DNA of 64,000 nt. Origin: Dipteris shenzhenensis (taxonomy: Eukaryota; Polypodiophyta; Polypodiopsida; Gleicheniales). This document shows, piece after piece, positions 60,683 to 64,000 of this stretch (position 1 is the first letter of the stretch; every line of letters begins with the position of its first letter). The notes under the pieces are model-generated. The model saw nothing but the letters and a program-made list of their open reading frames with translations. It ran no database searches and was not told the origin of the DNA. Position numbers and translations under genes: made by a program. Location: the NCBI GenBank assembly GCA_047967505.1, contig CM106540.1. One strand, given 5' to 3'.

Positions 60683-63600
60683 TCATAACGGGGGGGCAAA
60701 GAATGAAAAGAATGATATAATTTTACAACATATTTTACAAAGAAAACGGTGCCTCAAGGTTTGGCGTTTTTGAGAGGTCACCGCATCCACGTATAGCTTT
60801 GCAAAATTAAAAATTGGCCATTTGCATAAATTCCCCGGCCAAAATTTCCAACCTGCCAAAAAGGTAACATCGGGATGCGACATTGGACCGGGCCAATGCT
60901 TCCAACCCGCAAGCAACATGATATTAGGAGGCCCCCTTGGCCAGATTTGCCTTGGAAGCCCACGTGCGAGATGAATAAGCCAAGCATCACCTGGCCAAAA
61001 TTTCCACCCCGCTTCCAACATGATATCAAGGGACGACGCTATGCCGGGCCAATCTTTCCACCCCGCACACAGCATCAGCTTTCCGCTTGCCACCTGTCCA
61101 AGTGAACCAATTTGTTCACCCGGCCAGAACTTCCAACCTGCCCAAAGTAAAATATGCCCGAACGGCTTGATCTTTCTTTCGGCACCTGTCATCTCCATTG
61201 GCTTAGGCAATAAGCCCAAGTAACAAGGAGGAAAAGAATGCGAGCCAATACTTAGACTCGTCTTTGACTCTTCCAGTCGGATCATTGCGTTAACGCACTG
61301 CTTCCATTCTTTCCATGCGTCTTGCCACGCCAACTTTGAATATTTGTGCATCACCCAAGAGATGATTTTATGATTTGGGAGAACTGGACTTGTGCGTTTC
61401 GCCGTTTTCTTCACCCTTCGCACCACTTCTCTTCCTGACCCTCTTCTTCTCATCCTTACCCGTTCTGCACAAGTCCTTCCACCTCGTCGCGGTTTCTTCT
61501 CATCACGTTCTTCTCCTGAACACCGCACGTTCCTGCATCTTGGACCTTCCGTCCTGCATCTTCTTCGCGCTCCCCAACCTAGACCCGTTCTCCTCTTCGT
61601 TTCTTCACCTTGGTCCTTCTTGACCTCATCCTGCTCCCTTGGCCTACCTGTCACCCTGTACCTATGCATCCACCTTCCACCTCTTTGACTAACCTTGGCC
61701 ACTTCTTCATCCGCCGTTTCTCCTTGAAACCGTGGCCTTCTCATCCATTCCTTGGTTCTTCCCGCCGTTCTACCTTTCCTTTCCTTTCCTTCTTTCCCAT
61801 TCGCCGTCTCCTCTTTTCCTTCTGCCGTTTCCGCTTTTGGCCTTAGCCTTTTCATCCATCCGCTCATCCTTCCCGCCGTTCTACCTTGCCTTGCCTTGCC
61901 TTGTTTTCCTTCCGCCGTTTCCGCTTCGCTTTTCGCCGTTTGCGCTTCACGCCTTGGCCTCGTCTCACGTCCTTCCATCCCCTTGGCCGCCATCACTTTC
62001 TCCCTTTCTTCTACTTCTTCCTCATGCTTCATCCTCTGCCCTAAGGCTTCCCTTCGGGTCACGCCTCTGCGTCTACCTGCACCTGCACCTGTCCACATCC
62101 GTTTTCCCTTTATGTCTCTTGGTTCCACCTGATGCTCCAGCGCATCGTCATTTTCCCTTTCCATCTCGGCATCCTTTCTGCACACGCCTCTGCGTTGCCA
62201 CGGGCTTCTGATCGCTCGCTTGACCTTGCCCCAGTGCCGTTCCTCTTCTTCATCCCAAGCTTCCACTTGCCATCCCACTTCATCTTCCAAGCTACCATCC
62301 TGGACCTGTTCGCCGTTTTGCATCGCTTCCGCTCCCTTTCCTCCGTTTGTGCCTTGCGCACTTTCCCGTTTCCTTCCCGCACCTTCCACGTTTTCATCTA
62401 TCACCTCCACGCCTTGTGCGTTTTTCTGATTTTGCTTTGGGCCTACCCCGTCACTGGGTCTTTGGCCTGCACCTTCCGTGCTCCTTCTCCCGACCTCCTC
62501 ACCTTGAGCGTTTGTTGGATTTCTCTTTGTTACAACGGCACTGCTCTGCGTTTCCTTCGCGCCACTCAAACCTTTCGTGCGTCCCATCTCCGTTGCCATT
62601 CCTTTCACGTTCTCCTTGGTCATCCGCACGCCTTGAGCATTTCTTTGAGCTTTCTCCGGGCCTACCACGTCACTGGGTCTTCGGCCTGCTCCTTGTGTGC
62701 TCCTCGTCCCGACCACCTCACCTTGAGCGTTTGTTTGATCTATCTTTGGTACAACGGCACTGCTCATCCTTTGCTTTGCGCCACTCAAGTCTTTCGCGCT
62801 TCCCGTCCTTGTGACCGCGCTTCTCGCGCCTCTGGTCTCCGTTTTCGCGCTTCTCGCGCCTTGGGTCTTCACCACGCCTATAGCGTCTCGGGACTCTGCA
62901 TCACCCGTTTTCCCAAACGTGACTCTCGCGTCACTGCTTCCACATCTCGCGCCTTCCGCGCCATTTCCCACACGTTTCACGGCTCCCGCGCCGTTTTCTC
63001 TGGGCTTCACACCCTGCATGCACCTCTCGGCTCCCACGCCGTTTCCCATGCACCTCACGGCTACTGCGCCGTTCTCTTTGCACCTCACGGCTCCTGCGCC
63101 GTTCCCTTCGTGTCTCACGGCTCCCGCGCCGTTCCCTCTGTCCATCACCTGTTTACCGGTCGTTTTCCTTGGGGCGCACCTTGCACTCCCACGACACGGT
63201 TCCGCTTCCCTGTTTCCACGTTCCATCCCTTTTGTCTCACTGGCCGCCGTTTTAGATCCTGTTCTCCTTTCTGCTTGGGCCTGCCACCATTCCTGACTCC
63301 ACCTGCGTCGTTCTTCCTCCTCCCAATCCTCACCATCGCTTTCACTTTCCGAGCCGCTTTCCGACTCATCCGACGTTTCATCTTCCGTTTCGCTCCCGGA
63401 CTCCTCTGCATCCTCTTCCAATTCCTTCTTCACATAGACTTGCATGACTAGCTTGAAGACCACCATGAATTCACGGCGCCACTTGGCCGTTTTCCCCTCC
63501 GTGTCATACCGCGACACGAGCCGCTGCAAGTACCCCATGTCCTTGCTCAGGAGGACGTTCACCCACTCTGGAACGGCCCTCATCACATCCACTGCGGCTT

Positions 63601-63688
63601 CCATCTCTGACTTCCCACTTCTCATTGCCCGTAGTATTGCATCCTTCCCTTGTGCGTATGATTGACTTTGTCCGTCACGTGACGCCAT
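60683..63688 (-). CDS. Large non-autonomous retrotransposon ORF, E12 copy (1001 aa)
   Basis: Starts MASRDGQSQ at 63688. Ends FAPPL because of the extra base in the G run near 60689-60695, as in E1 and E3. It has both 73-residue repeats, five AGWKxWPG motifs and one fewer basic unit. The acidic stretch reads ESDGEDWEEEE. Otherwise as E4. Confidence 0.75.
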   Translation of the reverse strand: MASRDGQSQSYAQGKDAILRAMRSGKSEMEAAVDVMRAVPEWVNVLLSKDMGYLQRLVSRYDTEGKTAKWRREFMVVFKLVMQVYVKKELEEDAEESGSETEDETSDESESGSESESDGEDWEEEERRRWSQEWWQAQAERRTGSKTAASETKGMERGNREAEPCRGSARCAPRKTTGKQVMDRGNGAGAVRHEGNGAGAVRCKENGAVAVRCMGNGVGAERCMQGVKPRENGAGAVKRVGNGAEGARCGSSDARVTFGKTGDAESRDAIGVVKTQGARSAKTETRGARSAVTRTGSAKDLSGAKQRMSSAVVPKIDQTNAQGEVVGTRSTQGAGRRPSDVVGPEKAQRNAQGVRMTKENVKGMATEMGRTKGLSGAKETQSSAVVTKRNPTNAQGEEVGRRSTEGAGQRPSDGVGPKQNQKNAQGVEVIDENVEGAGRKRESAQGTNGGKGAEAMQNGEQVQDGSLEDEVGWQVEAWDEEEERHWGKVKRAIRSPWQRRGVCRKDAEMERENDDALEHQVEPRDIKGKRMWTGAGAGRRRGVTRREALGQRMKHEEEVEEREKVMAAKGMEGRETRPRREAQTAKSEAETAEGKQGKARQGRTAGRMSGWMKRLRPKAETAEGKEETANGKEGKERKGRTAGRTKEWMRRPRFQGETADEEVAKVSQRGGRWMHRYRVTGRPREQDEVKKDQGEETKRRTGLGWGARRRCRTEGPRCRNVRCSGEERDEKKPRRGGRTCAERVRMRRRGSGREVVRRVKKTAKRTSPVLPNHKIISWVMHKYSKLAWQDAWKEWKQCVNAMIRLEESKTSLSIGSHSFPPCYLGLLPKPMEMTGAERKIKPFGHILLWAGWKFWPGEQIGSLGQVASGKLMLCAGWKDWPGIASSLDIMLEAGWKFWPGDAWLIHLARGLPRQIWPRGPPNIMLLAGWKHWPGPMSHPDVTFLAGWKFWPGNLCKWPIFNFAKLYVDAVTSQKRQTLRHRFLCKICCKIISFFSFFAPPL

Positions 63689-63735
63689 ATCTCGATACAG
63701 GATCCTCCTTGAAGGCTCGCGATACCTTGAGGTTT

Positions 63736-63747
63736 GCTCTGATACCA
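63736..63747 (-). other. Primer-binding site of E12
   Basis: GCTCTGATACCA, two bases from the LTR at 63750. Confidence 0.88.
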
Positions 63748-63749
63748 AG

Positions 63750-64000
63750 TGTAAGGGCCCGGCGTTTCCGGACTTAGTCTCCGAATGCGAGCACCTTACG
63801 TCGGACCCGTTTCCGAGTCCCAGCCTCCCTTAACGTCTCTGCTGATACCAAATCCCCTTATGCGCAGCTTGTCCCGACACGACCCCTACCCAGGCCGTCC
63901 ACCGTTTTTCCCCTCTTAACACCACGCCCCACTGGGCAAGCCCTTAGGCTTCACACACCTTGGTCTGCAGGTTCACTCGGGTCTCCAAGACCCACAGGAA
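63750..64000 (-). repeat. E12 5' LTR core, partial
   Basis: First 251 bp (3' end in element orientation) of the core; continues beyond the window. Confidence 0.85.

Larger units (their letters stand above)
59698..64000 (-). mobile_element. Family A element E12, 5' LTR cut by right window edge
   Basis: 3' LTR 59698-60471, internal region 60472-63749, 5' LTR core from 63750 to the edge. Both cores open with GGCGTTTCCGGAC, unlike the other copies. Left GTAGT is 59693-59697. Confidence 0.85.

Noticed and set aside
1-64000. Host protein-coding, tRNA or rRNA genes
   Set aside because: Nearly every base is assigned to an LTR, an internal region or a 5-bp junction. The tRNA-like words are only primer-binding sites of 12 bases.

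Overview
The window looks like land-plant repeat DNA and contains no recognisable host gene. It is built from LTR retrotransposons that use the usual plant primer-binding site TGGTATCAGAGC, complementary to the 3' end of initiator tRNA-Met. There is no reverse transcriptase, RNase H, integrase or protease motif in any frame, so every copy is non-autonomous and must borrow those enzymes. The species cannot be named from the sequence.

Two related families are present. Family A (twelve copies, called E1-E12 here) has LTRs of about 770-775 bp. Each consists of an 89-bp 5' module (S), the pentamer ACTAC, and a 676-681-bp core. Between the LTRs lies about 3.3 kb that is almost entirely one reading frame of about 1000-1140 codons. 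The predicted protein has a conserved head, an acidic stretch, long basic repeat tracts, and a C-terminal cluster of five AGWKxWPG motifs. Family B has a 772-774-bp LTR without S. It is seen as a partial element (1-1127), a solo LTR (30686-31457) and a rearranged element (31463-34619).

The layout is a set of nested insertions that can be read like balanced brackets. Family A elements sit inside the LTRs of older copies, always at the same place: the ACTAC (GTAGT on the other strand) between S and core. Each insertion duplicates that pentamer. In the left half E6 (1133-34713) contains E2 in its 3' LTR and family B elements in its 5' LTR. E2 contains E1 and E5, E5 contains E4, and E4 contains E3. 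To the right, E9 (34719-49843, minus) contains E8 (plus), which contains E7. E11 (49849-59598, plus) contains E10. E12 (59698 to the right edge, minus) follows an old S remnant. The two LTR cores assigned to each element by this parse have the same length and share diagnostic variants, although up to 28 kb of other elements lie between them.

Full-length or nearly full-length frames remain in E2, E3, E4, E7, E8, E10, E11 and E12. E1, E5, E6 and E9 are broken by nonsense codons, frameshifts or inversions. The open frames, near-identical LTR pairs and exact pentamer duplications suggest recent activity. The point most worth testing is a site-specific, self-targeting retrotransposon family whose LTR carries its own insertion site, together with the unknown WPG-repeat protein it encodes.
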